Of a stretch of 64,000 bases of DNA, positions 17,076 to 25,737 are shown one piece after another (within the stretch, counting starts at the first letter, position 1; each line of letters opens with the position of its first letter). Under the pieces are notes generated by a model. The model saw only the letters and a program-made list of their open reading frames with translations. It ran no database searches and had not been told where the DNA came from. Source of the DNA: UBA6918 sp040754425 (GTDB lineage: Bacteria > Pseudomonadota > Gammaproteobacteria > Burkholderiales > Thiobacillaceae). The position numbers and the translations under genes were made by a program. Location of the stretch: the NCBI GenBank assembly GCA_040754425.1, contig JBFMCR010000041.1:52304-116303 (forward strand), written 5' to 3'.

Positions 17076-17707
17076 AGTTCTTCGATCGCCTGTTTCAGGT
17101 CGTTGAGCCGCCCGTGGAAGAAATGGCCGCTGCCTTGGATGACCCTGAGCGGCACATTGTGCCGGCTCGCCCATGCGAGCGCCTCGGGATAGGGCACGAC
17201 TTCGTCCATGTCGCCGTGGATGACGGCGGTGCCGGGAACCGGCGCGTCGAAGGGGTACAGATTGACGGGGGGCGCCACCAGCAGCACGCATTTGGTCCGG
17301 ATGCGCCAGGCCACGCGGTGCTGCACAAAGGCGCCGAATGAAAAACCCGCCAGGCACCAGGGAAGGCCGGGGTAGTTGCTGCTCACGAATTCGATGATGG
17401 CGAGCATGTCCTCGGTCTCGCCGATGCCTTCGTCGTATTCGCCCTCGCTCATGCCGACGCCGCGGAAATTGGGACGCACGGCGACATGGCCGTGGTCGGT
17501 GGCGACACGCGCGACGGTGTGCACGACCTTGTTGTCCATGCTGCCGCCCTGCAGCGGGTGCGGGTGGGCGACGAGCAAGAGGCCTTGCCGCGACTCGCCG
17601 GGATCGTCGATCACGGTTTCCATCTTGCCGCCGGGCGTGTCGATGCGCAGCTTGTGGCGCTTAAGACGCAGGCTCTCCTCGGCCTGCTTGACTGAAATTC
17701 CGGCCAT
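17063..17707 (-). CDS. Alpha/beta hydrolase (COG2945 type)
   Basis: A 214-residue cytoplasmic hydrolase. The nucleophile elbow is GFSFGA, the acid residue is in HGDMDEVVP, and the catalytic His is in GSGHFFHG. The oxyanion region LVAHPHPLQGGSMDNKVV is typical of this small dienelactone-hydrolase-like family. The substrate is unknown. Its start codon shares a base with the stop of the ferredoxin gene, and its end overlaps the ATPase gene, so the whole block from 18389 to 15379 is one compact unit. Confidence 0.85.
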   Translation of the reverse strand: MAGISVKQAEESLRLKRHKLRIDTPGGKMETVIDDPGESRQGLLLVAHPHPLQGGSMDNKVVHTVARVATDHGHVAVRPNFRGVGMSEGEYDEGIGETEDMLAIIEFVSSNYPGLPWCLAGFSFGAFVQHRVAWRIRTKCVLLVAPPVNLYPFDAPVPGTAVIHGDMDEVVPYPEALAWASRHNVPLRVIQGSGHFFHGRLNDLKQAIEELCPW

Positions 17708-18024
17708 CAGATTTTCAGGCGCTCAACGATGCGGCCGCGCTGCAGGTGCTCGGAGAGGATTTCGTCTATGTCGTGCTCGTCGACATAGGTGTACCAGATG
17801 CCTTCCGGATAGACCACCAGCAGAGGACCTTCGTCGCAGCGATCCATGCAGCCGGCGGAATTGATGCGGCATTTGCCGGGGCCGTTCATGTCGAGCTGCT
17901 TGACTTTCATCTTGAGGTAGTCGCGCATCTCCTGGCCGCCGGAAGCGCCGCAGCACTTGGCCCCGTCCTCGCGCCGGTTGGCGCAGAAAAACACGTGGTA
18001 TTTGAAATAGGAAGTCTTAGCCAT
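17707..18024 (-). CDS. Thioredoxin-like [2Fe-2S] ferredoxin
   Basis: A 105-residue protein of the (2Fe-2S) ferredoxin family with a thioredoxin fold (COG3411). Six cysteines are present: Cys14, 24, 25, 52, 59 and 63. The cluster ligands are expected at Cys14, one of Cys24/25, Cys59 and Cys63, in the CANRREDGAKCCG and GCMDRCDEGP motifs. Electron partners are unknown. It starts at ATG 18024, two bases after the stop of the MazG-like gene. Confidence 0.85.
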   Translation of the reverse strand: MAKTSYFKYHVFFCANRREDGAKCCGASGGQEMRDYLKMKVKQLDMNGPGKCRINSAGCMDRCDEGPLLVVYPEGIWYTYVDEHDIDEILSEHLQRGRIVERLKI

Positions 18025-18026
18025 GG

Positions 18027-18389
18027 TCAAAACTCGTTGTATTTGGCCGCGTTGCCGCGCGCCTGCTCGACCGGGTACTTGCGCGCATTGATCTCGAGCT
18101 TGTCCGCGGCGGCACCGAGCAGGTCGATGTCGAGCAGGTCGGCCAGGCGCGTGAGGTAGATCAGCACGTCGGCGATTTCCTGGCGCACCTGTTCGCGCCG
18201 CTCGGGGTCGAGCTTCGCGCTTTCCTCGGGCGTGAGCCACTGGAAGCGCTCGACCAGCTCGGCGGCCTCGACGATCAACGCCATCGCCAGGTTCTTGGGC
18301 GTGTGGTAGTTCTCCCACTGACGGGCGAAGGCGAATTCGCGGATGCGCATCTTCAGTTCGTCCAACGAGGCGATGGGCTCGGTGCTCAT
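18027..18389 (-). CDS. MazG-like nucleotide pyrophosphohydrolase
   Basis: A 120-residue all-alpha NTP pyrophosphatase of the RS21-C6/dCTPase type. The metal-binding acidic residues are in EAAELVERFQW and EIADVLIYLTRLADLL, spaced as in the family. It probably removes non-canonical or excess deoxynucleotides. The protein begins MSTEPIASLDEL; the frame upstream of it runs into the aroB promoter, so ATG 18389 is chosen. It is divergent from aroB. Confidence 0.85.
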   Translation of the reverse strand: MSTEPIASLDELKMRIREFAFARQWENYHTPKNLAMALIVEAAELVERFQWLTPEESAKLDPERREQVRQEIADVLIYLTRLADLLDIDLLGAAADKLEINARKYPVEQARGNAAKYNEF

Positions 18390-18431
18390 GGGGCGGATTT
18401 TACTCCATCCGGAAAGACGGCCTTGTTTGGG

Positions 18432-18437
18432 TAAAAT
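18432..18437 (+). promoter_or_regulatory. Candidate -10 element of aroB
   Basis: TAAAAT lies 30 bases before the aroB start, in the gap between the divergent MazG-like gene and aroB. No convincing -35 is seen. Confidence 0.35.
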
Positions 18438-18466
18438 GGCTTTCAATTCACACAGAATGTCTGCCC

Positions 18467-19546
18467 ATGCAAACCCTGACCGTCGAACTCGGCGACCGCG
18501 CCTATCCCATCCACATCGGCCCCGGCCTCATCGGCCGCGCCGATCTCATCGTGCCGCATCTTGCGCAAAAGCGCGTGGCGGTCGTGACCAACACCACGGT
18601 GGGGCCGCTGTACCTGGAACGTCTGACGAAGACGCTGTCCGGAGCGGGGGTGGAAGTCACCCCCATCGTGCTGCCCGACGGCGAGGAATACAAGGACTGG
18701 CAGACCTTGAACCTCATCTTCGACGCGCTCCTCGAAAGCCGCGCCGAGAGGAAGACCACACTCGTCGCCCTGGGCGGCGGCGTGATCGGCGACATGACCG
18801 GCTTCGCCGCTGCGTGTTATCAGCGCGGCGTGCCCTTCATCCAGGTGCCGACCACACTGCTGTCGCAGGTGGATTCCTCGGTCGGCGGCAAGACCGGGAT
18901 CAACCATCCGCTCGGCAAGAACATGATCGGCGCCTTCTATCAGCCCAAACTGGTGCTGGCCGACACCGACACGCTGAAAACCCTGCCGGCGCGGGAGCTT
19001 TCCGCGGGACTCGCCGAAGTCATCAAGTACGGTTTGATCCGGGATGCGGATTTTCTTTCCTGGCTCGAAGCCAACATGGACAAGCTGCGCGCGCTCGATC
19101 CCGATGCCATCGGCCATGCGATTTACCGTTCCTGCGAAATCAAGGCGCAGGTGGTGGGAGAGGACGAGCGCGAGGGCGGCATTCGCGCCATACTCAACCT
19201 CGGCCATACCTTCGGCCATGCCATCGAAACCGGCATGGGCTACGGCAACTGGCTGCACGGCGAAGCGGTGGCGGCGGGCATGGTGCTGGCGGCCGAGGCC
19301 TCGCGCCGCAAGGGCTGGCTGACAAAGGCCGAGGTCGAGCGCGTGCGCGCCATCATTCGTGCCGCCGGCCTGCCGGATGCCGCGCCGAATCTGGGCGTGG
19401 ATCGCTACCTCGAATACATGGGCCACGACAAGAAAGTCGAAGCCGGCAGGATACGCTTCGTGCTCTTGAAGAAAATCGGCGAGGCGGTGATTACCGCCGA
19501 TGTGCCGATGGAAATGCTCCGGGACATGCTGGGAGCGTTGAAATGA
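18467..19546 (+). CDS. aroB: 3-dehydroquinate synthase
   Basis: A 359-residue NAD- and metal-dependent cyclase of the shikimate pathway, converting DAHP to 3-dehydroquinate. Motifs include LPDGEEYKDW, ALGGGVIGDMTGFAAA, QVPTTLLSQVDSSVGGKTG and the metal-binding His in LNLGHTFGHAIE and GNWLHGEAV. The length is usual. aroK, which often precedes aroB, is not in the window. A palindromic repeat starts seven bases after the stop, and dgt follows on the same strand. Confidence 0.95.
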   Translation: MQTLTVELGDRAYPIHIGPGLIGRADLIVPHLAQKRVAVVTNTTVGPLYLERLTKTLSGAGVEVTPIVLPDGEEYKDWQTLNLIFDALLESRAERKTTLVALGGGVIGDMTGFAAACYQRGVPFIQVPTTLLSQVDSSVGGKTGINHPLGKNMIGAFYQPKLVLADTDTLKTLPARELSAGLAEVIKYGLIRDADFLSWLEANMDKLRALDPDAIGHAIYRSCEIKAQVVGEDEREGGIRAILNLGHTFGHAIETGMGYGNWLHGEAVAAGMVLAAEASRRKGWLTKAEVERVRAIIRAAGLPDAAPNLGVDRYLEYMGHDKKVEAGRIRFVLLKKIGEAVITADVPMEMLRDMLGALK

Positions 19547-19552
19547 ATCATG

Positions 19553-19618
19553 AACCGCGGAATTCGCAGAGTAAGACCATGAGTGAAATGCTCCGCGCCC
19601 TCTGCGAACTCCGCGGTT
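19553..19618. repeat. Palindromic intergenic repeat (copy 2)
   Basis: Arms of 19 bases, 19553-19571 and 19600-19618, pair with one mismatch. They use the same CCGCGGA / TTCGCAGAG words as the element at 11135-11220. The copy fills the aroB-dgt spacer and ends in a TTAA, as copy 1 does at the purM stop. Confidence 0.7.
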
Positions 19619-19637
19619 AAAAAACAGTACATCACGC

Positions 19638-20765
19638 ATGGCTTCTCTCGCTTCCTATGCCGCGCACGATCGCCAGACCAAGGGGCGAATGCATGCCGAG
19701 CCGCCTGCTCATCCAAGGGGCGAGTTCCAGCGCGACCGCGACCGCATCGTGCATTCCACCGCCTTTCGCCGCCTGGAATACAAGACCCAGGTGTTCGTCA
19801 ACCACGAGGGCGACCATTTCCGCACCCGCCTCACCCACAGCCTGGAGGTCGCGCAGATCGGGCGCACCATCGCGCGCATGCTCGACATCAACGAGGAGCT
19901 GACCGAGGCGGTGTCGCTCGCGCACGATCTTGGCCACACGCCCTTCGGCCATGCCGGCCAGGATGCGCTCAACGCCTGCATGAAGGAGCACGGCGGCTTC
20001 GAACACAACCTGCAGTCCCTGCGCGTGGTGGACAGGCTGGAGCAGCGCTATGCCGAATTCGATGGACTGAACCTCTGTTTCGAAACACGCGAGGGTATTC
20101 TCAAGCATTGCTCGGCGGCGAATGCGCGCGAGCTGGGAGAACTGGGCCGGCGCTTCCTCGACAAGAGGCAGCCTTCGCTGGAGGCGCAGGTCGCCAACCT
20201 TGCCGACGAGATCGCCTACAACAACCACGACGTCGACGATGGCCTGCGTTCCGGACTGATAACCGAAGCGGGGTTGATGGAGAGCCGGCTGTTCGCGCGC
20301 CACCATGACGAGGTCATGGCCAGATATCCGCGGCTCACGGGCAAGCGCAAGGTGCACGAAATCATCCGGCGCATGATCAACACCCTGATTCTCGACCTGG
20401 TGGCGACCACGCGCGCCAACCTGGAAAAAACCGGCGTGGAGAGCATCGAGGACGTGCGCAACGCGCCGCCGCTGGTGGGCTTTTCGGACGAGATCCGCGA
20501 ACAGCAATACGAGTTGAAACAATACCTGCGCAAGAACCTGTACCAGCACTATCGGGTCATGCGCATGACCAGCAAGGCCGCGCGCATCATCCAGTCGCTG
20601 TTCGACGCCTTCCTCGCCGAGCCGCGCCTGTTGTCGCCCGAGCACCAGGAGAACGTGCAGCGCGACGGCGCGCGCGCCATCTCCGACTACATCGCCGGCA
20701 TGACCGACCGCTACGCCATGCGCGAATACCGCCGCATTTTCGGGGTGGAAGAAATCAGCGTTTAA
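19638..20765 (+). CDS. dgt: Deoxyguanosinetriphosphate triphosphohydrolase-like protein
   Basis: A 375-residue HD-domain dNTPase that would hydrolyse dGTP (or other dNTPs) to the nucleoside and triphosphate. The HD metal ligands are in TRLTHSLEVAQI and SLAHDLGHTPFGHAG; a further metal His/Asp is in ADEIAYNNHDVDDG. RDRDRIVHSTAFRRLEYKTQVF is the conserved N-terminal block of this shorter Dgt subfamily, shown here in part. The gene follows aroB and converges on comF with seven bases between the stops. Confidence 0.88.
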   Translation: MASLASYAAHDRQTKGRMHAEPPAHPRGEFQRDRDRIVHSTAFRRLEYKTQVFVNHEGDHFRTRLTHSLEVAQIGRTIARMLDINEELTEAVSLAHDLGHTPFGHAGQDALNACMKEHGGFEHNLQSLRVVDRLEQRYAEFDGLNLCFETREGILKHCSAANARELGELGRRFLDKRQPSLEAQVANLADEIAYNNHDVDDGLRSGLITEAGLMESRLFARHHDEVMARYPRLTGKRKVHEIIRRMINTLILDLVATTRANLEKTGVESIEDVRNAPPLVGFSDEIREQQYELKQYLRKNLYQHYRVMRMTSKAARIIQSLFDAFLAEPRLLSPEHQENVQRDGARAISDYIAGMTDRYAMREYRRIFGVEEISV

Positions 20766-20772
20766 GGCACCT

Positions 20773-21441
20773 TCAGGCGCGCGCCACCACCACGCATGAG
20801 ACCTCGCGGGCACCGGCCGCTTTCAGGGTTTTCGCCAGTTCGTCGAGCGTGCTGCCGGTGGTCATGACGTCGTCGACGACACCGACGTGCAGCCCGGCAA
20901 CTTTGCCATTGCACGAGAAAGCGCCGCGCAGGTTCTTCCTGCGCGCCTCGCGTTTCAGGCCGGCCTGCGGCGGCGTGTCGCGCACGCGCACAGCCCACCC
21001 CGCCCGCATGGGCACGCCGGTTTTGGCGGACAATTCGCGCGCGATTTCGGCCGCCTGGTTGAATCCGCGCTGCCTGAGACGGTTTGCATGCAGCGGCATG
21101 GGCAGCCAGACGTCGGGCAGGCCGCCTTGCGGCTTTTCCGTGAGGAGCGTGCCCAAGAGGGGCGCAAGCGCCAGTTGCTCGCGGTATTTCAACTGCCGGA
21201 TCAGCCGGTCGATCGGAAAGGCATAGATGAATAGCGCCTCGACCCGGTCGAAAGCCGGTGTTTCCTTCAGGCAATGGCCGCAGATGCCGCCGCCGGGAGT
21301 GGGAAGCGAACAAACCGGGCAATGAGCGTCCGGCAGCCAGGGCAGGTCTGCCAGACAAGGCGCGCAAACGGCACCGCCGGGTGCCTGGCAAAGCAGACAG
21401 TGCGGCGGAAACCATTGATCAAAGATTGAGCTGATGTTCAA
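20773..21441 (-). CDS. ComF-family phosphoribosyltransferase-like protein
   Basis: A 222-residue protein with an N-terminal zinc-ribbon-like set of cysteines (CLLC, CAPC, CPVC, CGHC within the first 60 residues) and a C-terminal type I PRTase fold with the PRPP loop VGVVDDVMTTGSTL. ComF proteins are linked to DNA uptake and fork processing, but many betaproteobacterial members have no proven role. It is divergent from the biotin operon. The shared gap holds the biotin-operon promoter. Confidence 0.85.
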   Translation of the reverse strand: MNISSIFDQWFPPHCLLCQAPGGAVCAPCLADLPWLPDAHCPVCSLPTPGGGICGHCLKETPAFDRVEALFIYAFPIDRLIRQLKYREQLALAPLLGTLLTEKPQGGLPDVWLPMPLHANRLRQRGFNQAAEIARELSAKTGVPMRAGWAVRVRDTPPQAGLKREARRKNLRGAFSCNGKVAGLHVGVVDDVMTTGSTLDELAKTLKAAGAREVSCVVVARA

Positions 21442-21459
21442 TTTTCCGCCTGCTTTGTT

Positions 21460-21489
21460 TTGACAGCAGTCGCCATGGGCGAGGATAAT
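21460..21489 (+). promoter_or_regulatory. Near-consensus sigma-70 promoter of the biotin operon
   Basis: A perfect -35 TTGACA (21460-21465) and a -10 GATAAT (21484-21489) are separated by 18 bases. Transcription would start near 21496, which rules out the earlier in-frame start at 21460 and fixes ATG 21514 as the first codon of the operon. No BirA or BioR operator was recognised around it. Confidence 0.75.
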
Positions 21490-21513
21490 CCCGCCAGATT
21501 CCAGGGTGCCCCA

Positions 21514-21972
21514 ATGAAAGCAAAACGCGTCATCAGCGCCAAATCCTCACGATTTTCGGCGCAATTATTCAACATCTGCAGCGTCGCTGCCATCACCGCG
21601 GGCATTTCCGCCCTGCTGCTGGGCAAGCTCCTTGCCGGCCACAAGATCGGTTTTTTGCCCTTCGTGCTGTCGTTTCCGCCGCTGATGATCTGGCTGGCGG
21701 CGTCGATTTTCGTCTACGCCAGCATTGCGCACCATCCCAATGAGCGCACGCGCCATTTCCACCGCTGGGCCGGTTATCGTTTTTACGGCGCGACCGGCGC
21801 CATGGTGGTGATCGGTCAGCCGATCTATGAGCTGCTGGGCGGCTGGGCCGGCCTCATGGCCGTGTGGGCACTGGTGTTTCTGGTCGTGGTGCCATGGGGC
21901 CTGTATGACATCTGGAAAGCTGCGCGTGAAAACTGGCAGGACATCATCATCGAGGTAGGCATCAATGAGTAG
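21514..21972 (+). CDS. Small multi-pass membrane protein leading the biotin operon
   Basis: A 152-residue protein with four probable TM helices (about 18-40, 46-70, 88-107 and 109-128) and a positively charged N-terminus. A conserved-looking HHPNERTRHFHRW loop sits between helices 2 and 3. I do not recognise the family. The last eight bases overlap bioB, so the two are translationally coupled. A role in biotin or precursor transport is possible from the position alone, with no sequence support. Confidence 0.65.
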   Translation: MKAKRVISAKSSRFSAQLFNICSVAAITAGISALLLGKLLAGHKIGFLPFVLSFPPLMIWLAASIFVYASIAHHPNERTRHFHRWAGYRFYGATGAMVVIGQPIYELLGGWAGLMAVWALVFLVVVPWGLYDIWKAARENWQDIIIEVGINE

Positions 21973-22942
21973 CTGCAACTGTTCGTCCATCCACGTCCAT
22001 CAGCCGGCCGGGACCAGGGTGCCGGTGGCGGAAGTCACGGCCTTGTTCGACAAGCCCTTCAACGATCTGCTGTTCGAGGCGCAGAGCGTGCATCGCCGGC
22101 ACTTCGACCCCAACAGGGTGCAGTTGTCCACGCTGCTGTCGATCAAGACCGGCGGCTGTCCGGAGGATTGCGGCTACTGCCCGCAGTCGCGGCGCCATCC
22201 CAACGCCGTTCCGGACGAGCCCATGCTCGACATCGAAGCGGTGCTGGCCGCTGCGCGTGCGGCGAAAGAGGCCGGCGCCACGCGCTTTTGCATGGGTGCG
22301 GCCTGGCGCGGCCCCAAGCAGAAGGATCTCGACCCCGTATTGACCATGGTGCGCGAAGTGAAGGCGCTTGGCCTGGAGACCTGCTGTACGCTGGGGCTTC
22401 TGCGCGAAGGCCAGGCCGAGCAGCTGCGTGACGCGGGCCTCGACTACTACAACCACAACCTCGACTGCGCGCCCGAGTTCTATGGCGAAATCATTTCCAC
22501 GCGCGACTTCGAGGACCGCCTCGATACCCTGAACAAGGTGCGCGGCGCCGGCATCAACGTCTGCGCCGGCGGCATCGTCGGCATGGGCGAGAGCCGCACA
22601 CAGCGCGCGGGGCTCCTGGCGCAGCTGGCGAGCCTCGATCCGCCGCCCGAGTCGGTGCCGATCAACCTGCTGGTGCAGGTGGAAGGCACCCCGCTCTTTG
22701 GCACGGCGGCGCTCGATCCCATCGAGTTCGTGCGCACCGTCGCGGTGGCGCGCATCCTCATGCCGACCTCCTACGTGCGCCTCTCCGCCGGCCGCCAGCA
22801 GATGAGCGATGCCGTGCAGGCCCTGTGTTTTCTTGCCGGCGCCAATTCCATTTTCTACGGCGACAAGCTCTTGACCACCGGCAATCCGGAATGGGAGCGC
22901 GACCAGGCGCTGTTCGGCAAGCTGGGCCTGACCGCCGCATGA
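21965..22942 (+). CDS. bioB: Biotin synthase
   Basis: A 325-residue radical-SAM enzyme that inserts sulfur into dethiobiotin. The [4Fe-4S] motif is CPEDCGYC; the [2Fe-2S] ligands correspond to the Cys in GATRFCMGAAW, the Cys in LETCCTLG and LDCAPEFY-type region NHNLD, and the Arg in SAGR. The N-terminal extension is cysteine/histidine-rich (SSCNCSSIHVHQ). GAGG precedes the ATG. It overlaps the membrane protein gene by eight bases and bioF by four. Confidence 0.95.
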   Translation: MSSCNCSSIHVHQPAGTRVPVAEVTALFDKPFNDLLFEAQSVHRRHFDPNRVQLSTLLSIKTGGCPEDCGYCPQSRRHPNAVPDEPMLDIEAVLAAARAAKEAGATRFCMGAAWRGPKQKDLDPVLTMVREVKALGLETCCTLGLLREGQAEQLRDAGLDYYNHNLDCAPEFYGEIISTRDFEDRLDTLNKVRGAGINVCAGGIVGMGESRTQRAGLLAQLASLDPPPESVPINLLVQVEGTPLFGTAALDPIEFVRTVAVARILMPTSYVRLSAGRQQMSDAVQALCFLAGANSIFYGDKLLTTGNPEWERDQALFGKLGLTAA

Positions 22943-24114
22943 GTGAATTCGCTGCGCTGGCCCGGATCCGGGAGGGCTTGGCGCAACTCGAAGCGGACAG
23001 CCTGCTGCGCAAGCGTTTTCTGCTGGAGTCGGCGCAAGGCGTGCGCGTTCGCGTCGACGGGCGCGATCTGGTTTCCTTTTGCGGCAACGACTATCTGGGG
23101 CTTGCCAATGATGCGGCCATTGCCGAGGCGGCGGTCGCTGCTGTTCGCGAGTATGGTGTGGGCGCAGGCGCCTCGCATCTTCTCACCGGCCACCACAAAC
23201 TGCATCACGAGTTCGAGCAGGCCTTCGCCGCCTTCGTCGGCATGCCTGCGGCGCTCATGTTTTCCACCGGCTACATGGCCAACCTCGGTGTGCTGACCGC
23301 GCTCCTTGCCCGCCATGGCGAAGTGTTCGCCGACAGGCTCAACCATGCTTCGCTCAACGATGCTGCAAGGCAGTGCGGGGCGAAGTTCACCCGCTATGCG
23401 CATGGCGATCTCGAACAGCTCGAAGGCCTGCTCGCCAAAAGCGTAGCGCAGGACAAGCTGATCTGTTCCGATCTCGTGTTCAGCATGGATGGCGATGTCG
23501 CCGACGTGGATCGACTGCTGGCGCTGGCCGAGGCGCATGACGCCTGGCTCTACCTCGACGACGCGCACGGCTTCGGCGTCCTGAACGATGGCCGCGGCGG
23601 CTTGACCGATGCGGCCAGGAACAATCCGCGCGTAATCTACCTTGCCACCCTCGGCAAGGCAGCGGGCGTGTTCGGCGCCGCGGTGGCGGCGCACGCCGAT
23701 GTCGTCGAATGGCTGTTGCAGAAGGCGCGCACCTACGTCTACACCACCGCCACGCCTCCGGCCCTGGCGGCGGGCTTGCTGGCAAGTCTTGGGCAGATCG
23801 AGGCGGGCGAGGCGCGCCGCGGGCGCCTCTCCCGACACATGGCAGCCCTGCGCGAAGGCCTGGGCGATTTGAGGCGCTGGCAAATGATGCCGTCCGCTAC
23901 GCCGATCCAGCCGCTTTTGATCGGCGGCAACGGTGAAGCGCTGGCGGTATCAAAAAGCCTGCTGGAGCAAGGCCTCCTCGTGCCCGCCATCCGCCCCCCG
24001 ACCGTGCCCAGGGGGGCGGCGCGCCTGCGCATTTCGCTTTCTTCCGCGCACACGCCAAACGAGGTGGCGCGCCTCGTGTCCGCCATCCGCTCGCTGGACG
24101 CGGCAGCCGCATGA
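22939..24114 (+). CDS. bioF: 8-amino-7-oxononanoate synthase
   Basis: A 391-residue PLP-dependent enzyme that condenses pimeloyl-ACP (or -CoA) with alanine. Motifs include FCGNDYLGLAND, GVGAGASHLLTGHHKLH, LDDAHGFGVL (PLP-binding Asp and His) and the PLP lysine in LATLGKAAGVFGA. Homology begins at MSEFAALARI, so the ATG overlapping the bioB stop (ATGA) is the start. It overlaps bioH by four bases. Confidence 0.93.
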   Translation: MSEFAALARIREGLAQLEADSLLRKRFLLESAQGVRVRVDGRDLVSFCGNDYLGLANDAAIAEAAVAAVREYGVGAGASHLLTGHHKLHHEFEQAFAAFVGMPAALMFSTGYMANLGVLTALLARHGEVFADRLNHASLNDAARQCGAKFTRYAHGDLEQLEGLLAKSVAQDKLICSDLVFSMDGDVADVDRLLALAEAHDAWLYLDDAHGFGVLNDGRGGLTDAARNNPRVIYLATLGKAAGVFGAAVAAHADVVEWLLQKARTYVYTTATPPALAAGLLASLGQIEAGEARRGRLSRHMAALREGLGDLRRWQMMPSATPIQPLLIGGNGEALAVSKSLLEQGLLVPAIRPPTVPRGAARLRISLSSAHTPNEVARLVSAIRSLDAAAA

Positions 24115-24830
24115 ATCGGCTGGTTTTTCTGCACGGTTGGGGCACGCACCCGGTGATTTGGGAACCGCTGCAGGACTTTTTCCCGGAAGCTTTGGCCATG
24201 CCCCTGCCGGGCTACGCGGGCAGCGCGCCGGCTTTCACGCTCGAACAGATGGCGGAAAGCATCGCTTCGCGGCTGGGGGAAGGCACGCTGCTGGTCGGCT
24301 GGTCGCTGGGCGGGCTCGTTGCCCTGGAAATCGCGCTGGCGCGTCCGGAAAAACTCACCGGCCTCGTCCTCATCGCGGCCACGCCCTGTTTCGTGAGCCG
24401 GCCCGATTGGCCGCACGGCGTCGCAACGGAGGTCTTCGACCAGTTCGCCGCAGGCCTGGCCGGGGACTACGCGGGCACGATCCGCCGCTTTCTCTCCCTG
24501 CAGGCGCAGGGTTCGGGCGCGATGCGCGAAGTGCTGGCGCAGCTGCGCCGCAAGCTGCTCGATCAGACCCGGCCGGAAAGCGGCGTGCTGAAGGCAGGGC
24601 TCGGGATATTGCAGAGCGCGGATCTGCGCGCGCGCCTGCCCGGGCTCGGCCTGCCCGTGAGCCTCATTCACGGCAGCGGCGACAGGCTGGCGCCGATCGC
24701 CGCATCGCGCTGGATGGCCGACGCCTTGCCCGGCGCGAGGCTGGTGGAGATCGAAGGGGCGGGGCATGCACCCTTCCTTTCGCACCCGGAGCGGGTCGCC
24801 GAAGTCATCGGAGGCGCGATGCATGGCTGA
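24111..24830 (+). CDS. bioH: Pimeloyl-ACP methyl ester carboxylesterase
   Basis: A 239-residue alpha/beta hydrolase. The nucleophile Ser is in GWSLGG, the acid in HGSGDRLAP and the His in GAGHAPFLSHPE. It removes the methyl group from pimeloyl-ACP methyl ester, ending the BioC/BioH route. FLHGWGTHPVIWEP is the typical N-terminus. It sits between bioF and bioC with overlaps of four and eight bases, which fits coordinated translation. Confidence 0.9.
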   Translation: MNRLVFLHGWGTHPVIWEPLQDFFPEALAMPLPGYAGSAPAFTLEQMAESIASRLGEGTLLVGWSLGGLVALEIALARPEKLTGLVLIAATPCFVSRPDWPHGVATEVFDQFAAGLAGDYAGTIRRFLSLQAQGSGAMREVLAQLRRKLLDQTRPESGVLKAGLGILQSADLRARLPGLGLPVSLIHGSGDRLAPIAASRWMADALPGARLVEIEGAGHAPFLSHPERVAEVIGGAMHG

Positions 24831-25737
24831 ACCGGCGATCGACAAGCGCGAGGTGGCCCGCGCCTTCGGGCGCGCCGCGGCGAGCTACGATGCGCACGCG
24901 GTGCTGCAGCGCGAAGTGATGTCGCGGCTGGGTGAGCGGCTCGAATGGATGAACATCCGGCCCGGCAGGATCGCGGATGCGGGCTGCGGCACCGGCCAGG
25001 GTTTGCGCCTTCTGCAGGCGCGCTATCCGGATGCGGAGATCGTTGGTCTCGATCTGGCCTTTTCCATGGTAAAAATGGCCCGACACGCATCCATGCCGGA
25101 TTCATGGTTGGGCAGATTCTTTCAGCGCCTCACGCCACACTCCTCGCGCCTTGCGCATTACGTCTGTGCCGACATCGAGCGCCTGCCGTTTTGCAAATCG
25201 AGCATCGATCTCGTCTGGTCCAGTCTGGCCTTGCAATGGGTGGGCGATGCGGAAGCGGCATTCCGGGAATTGCATCGCGTCATCGCGCCGCAGGGACTGC
25301 TGCTGTTTTCCACCTTCGGCCCGGACACGCTCAAGGAATTGCGCCGGGCCTTTGCCGATGTGGACGGGGGCAGCCATGTGAGCCGTTTCCTCGACATGCA
25401 CGACATCGGCGACATGCTGGTGCACGCAGGCTTCCAGCACCCGGTGATGGAGATGGAAATCCTCACGCTCACCTATGCCGATCTCAAGTCCCTGATGCGC
25501 GACTTGAAAGGCATAGGTGCGCACAATGCGGCGGCGGATCGTGCGCGCGGCATGATGGGCAAGCATGCCTGGCGCAAGCTGGAACAGGCTTACGAGGTTT
25601 TTCGCAAGGATGGGCGCCTGCCGGCCACCTACGAGGTGATTTACGGGCACGCCTGGGCCGGCGACAAGACTCGGCTGGAAGACGGTCGTCAGATCATCCG
25701 GTTCAACATCCAGCAGCGCAAGGCAGGCATGCGGTGA
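24823..25737 (+). CDS. bioC: Malonyl-ACP O-methyltransferase
   Basis: A 304-residue SAM-dependent methyltransferase that starts the pimelate pathway by methylating malonyl-ACP. The SAM loop is IADAGCGTGQGLRLL; VCADIERLPF is motif II, and LVWSSLALQWVGD is the motif typical of BioC. KREVARAFGRAAASYDAHA is the family N-terminus. ATG 24823 overlaps the bioH stop by eight bases. An insertion of about 20 residues (around HSSRLAHY) lies before motif II. Confidence 0.92.
   Translation: MAEPAIDKREVARAFGRAAASYDAHAVLQREVMSRLGERLEWMNIRPGRIADAGCGTGQGLRLLQARYPDAEIVGLDLAFSMVKMARHASMPDSWLGRFFQRLTPHSSRLAHYVCADIERLPFCKSSIDLVWSSLALQWVGDAEAAFRELHRVIAPQGLLLFSTFGPDTLKELRRAFADVDGGSHVSRFLDMHDIGDMLVHAGFQHPVMEMEILTLTYADLKSLMRDLKGIGAHNAAADRARGMMGKHAWRKLEQAYEVFRKDGRLPATYEVIYGHAWAGDKTRLEDGRQIIRFNIQQRKAGMR

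Noticed and set aside
21442..21513. BirA or BioR operator at the biotin promoter
   Set aside because: Neither a TTGTAAACC-type nor a TTAT-ATAA-type palindrome is present; only the sigma-70 hexamers stand out.
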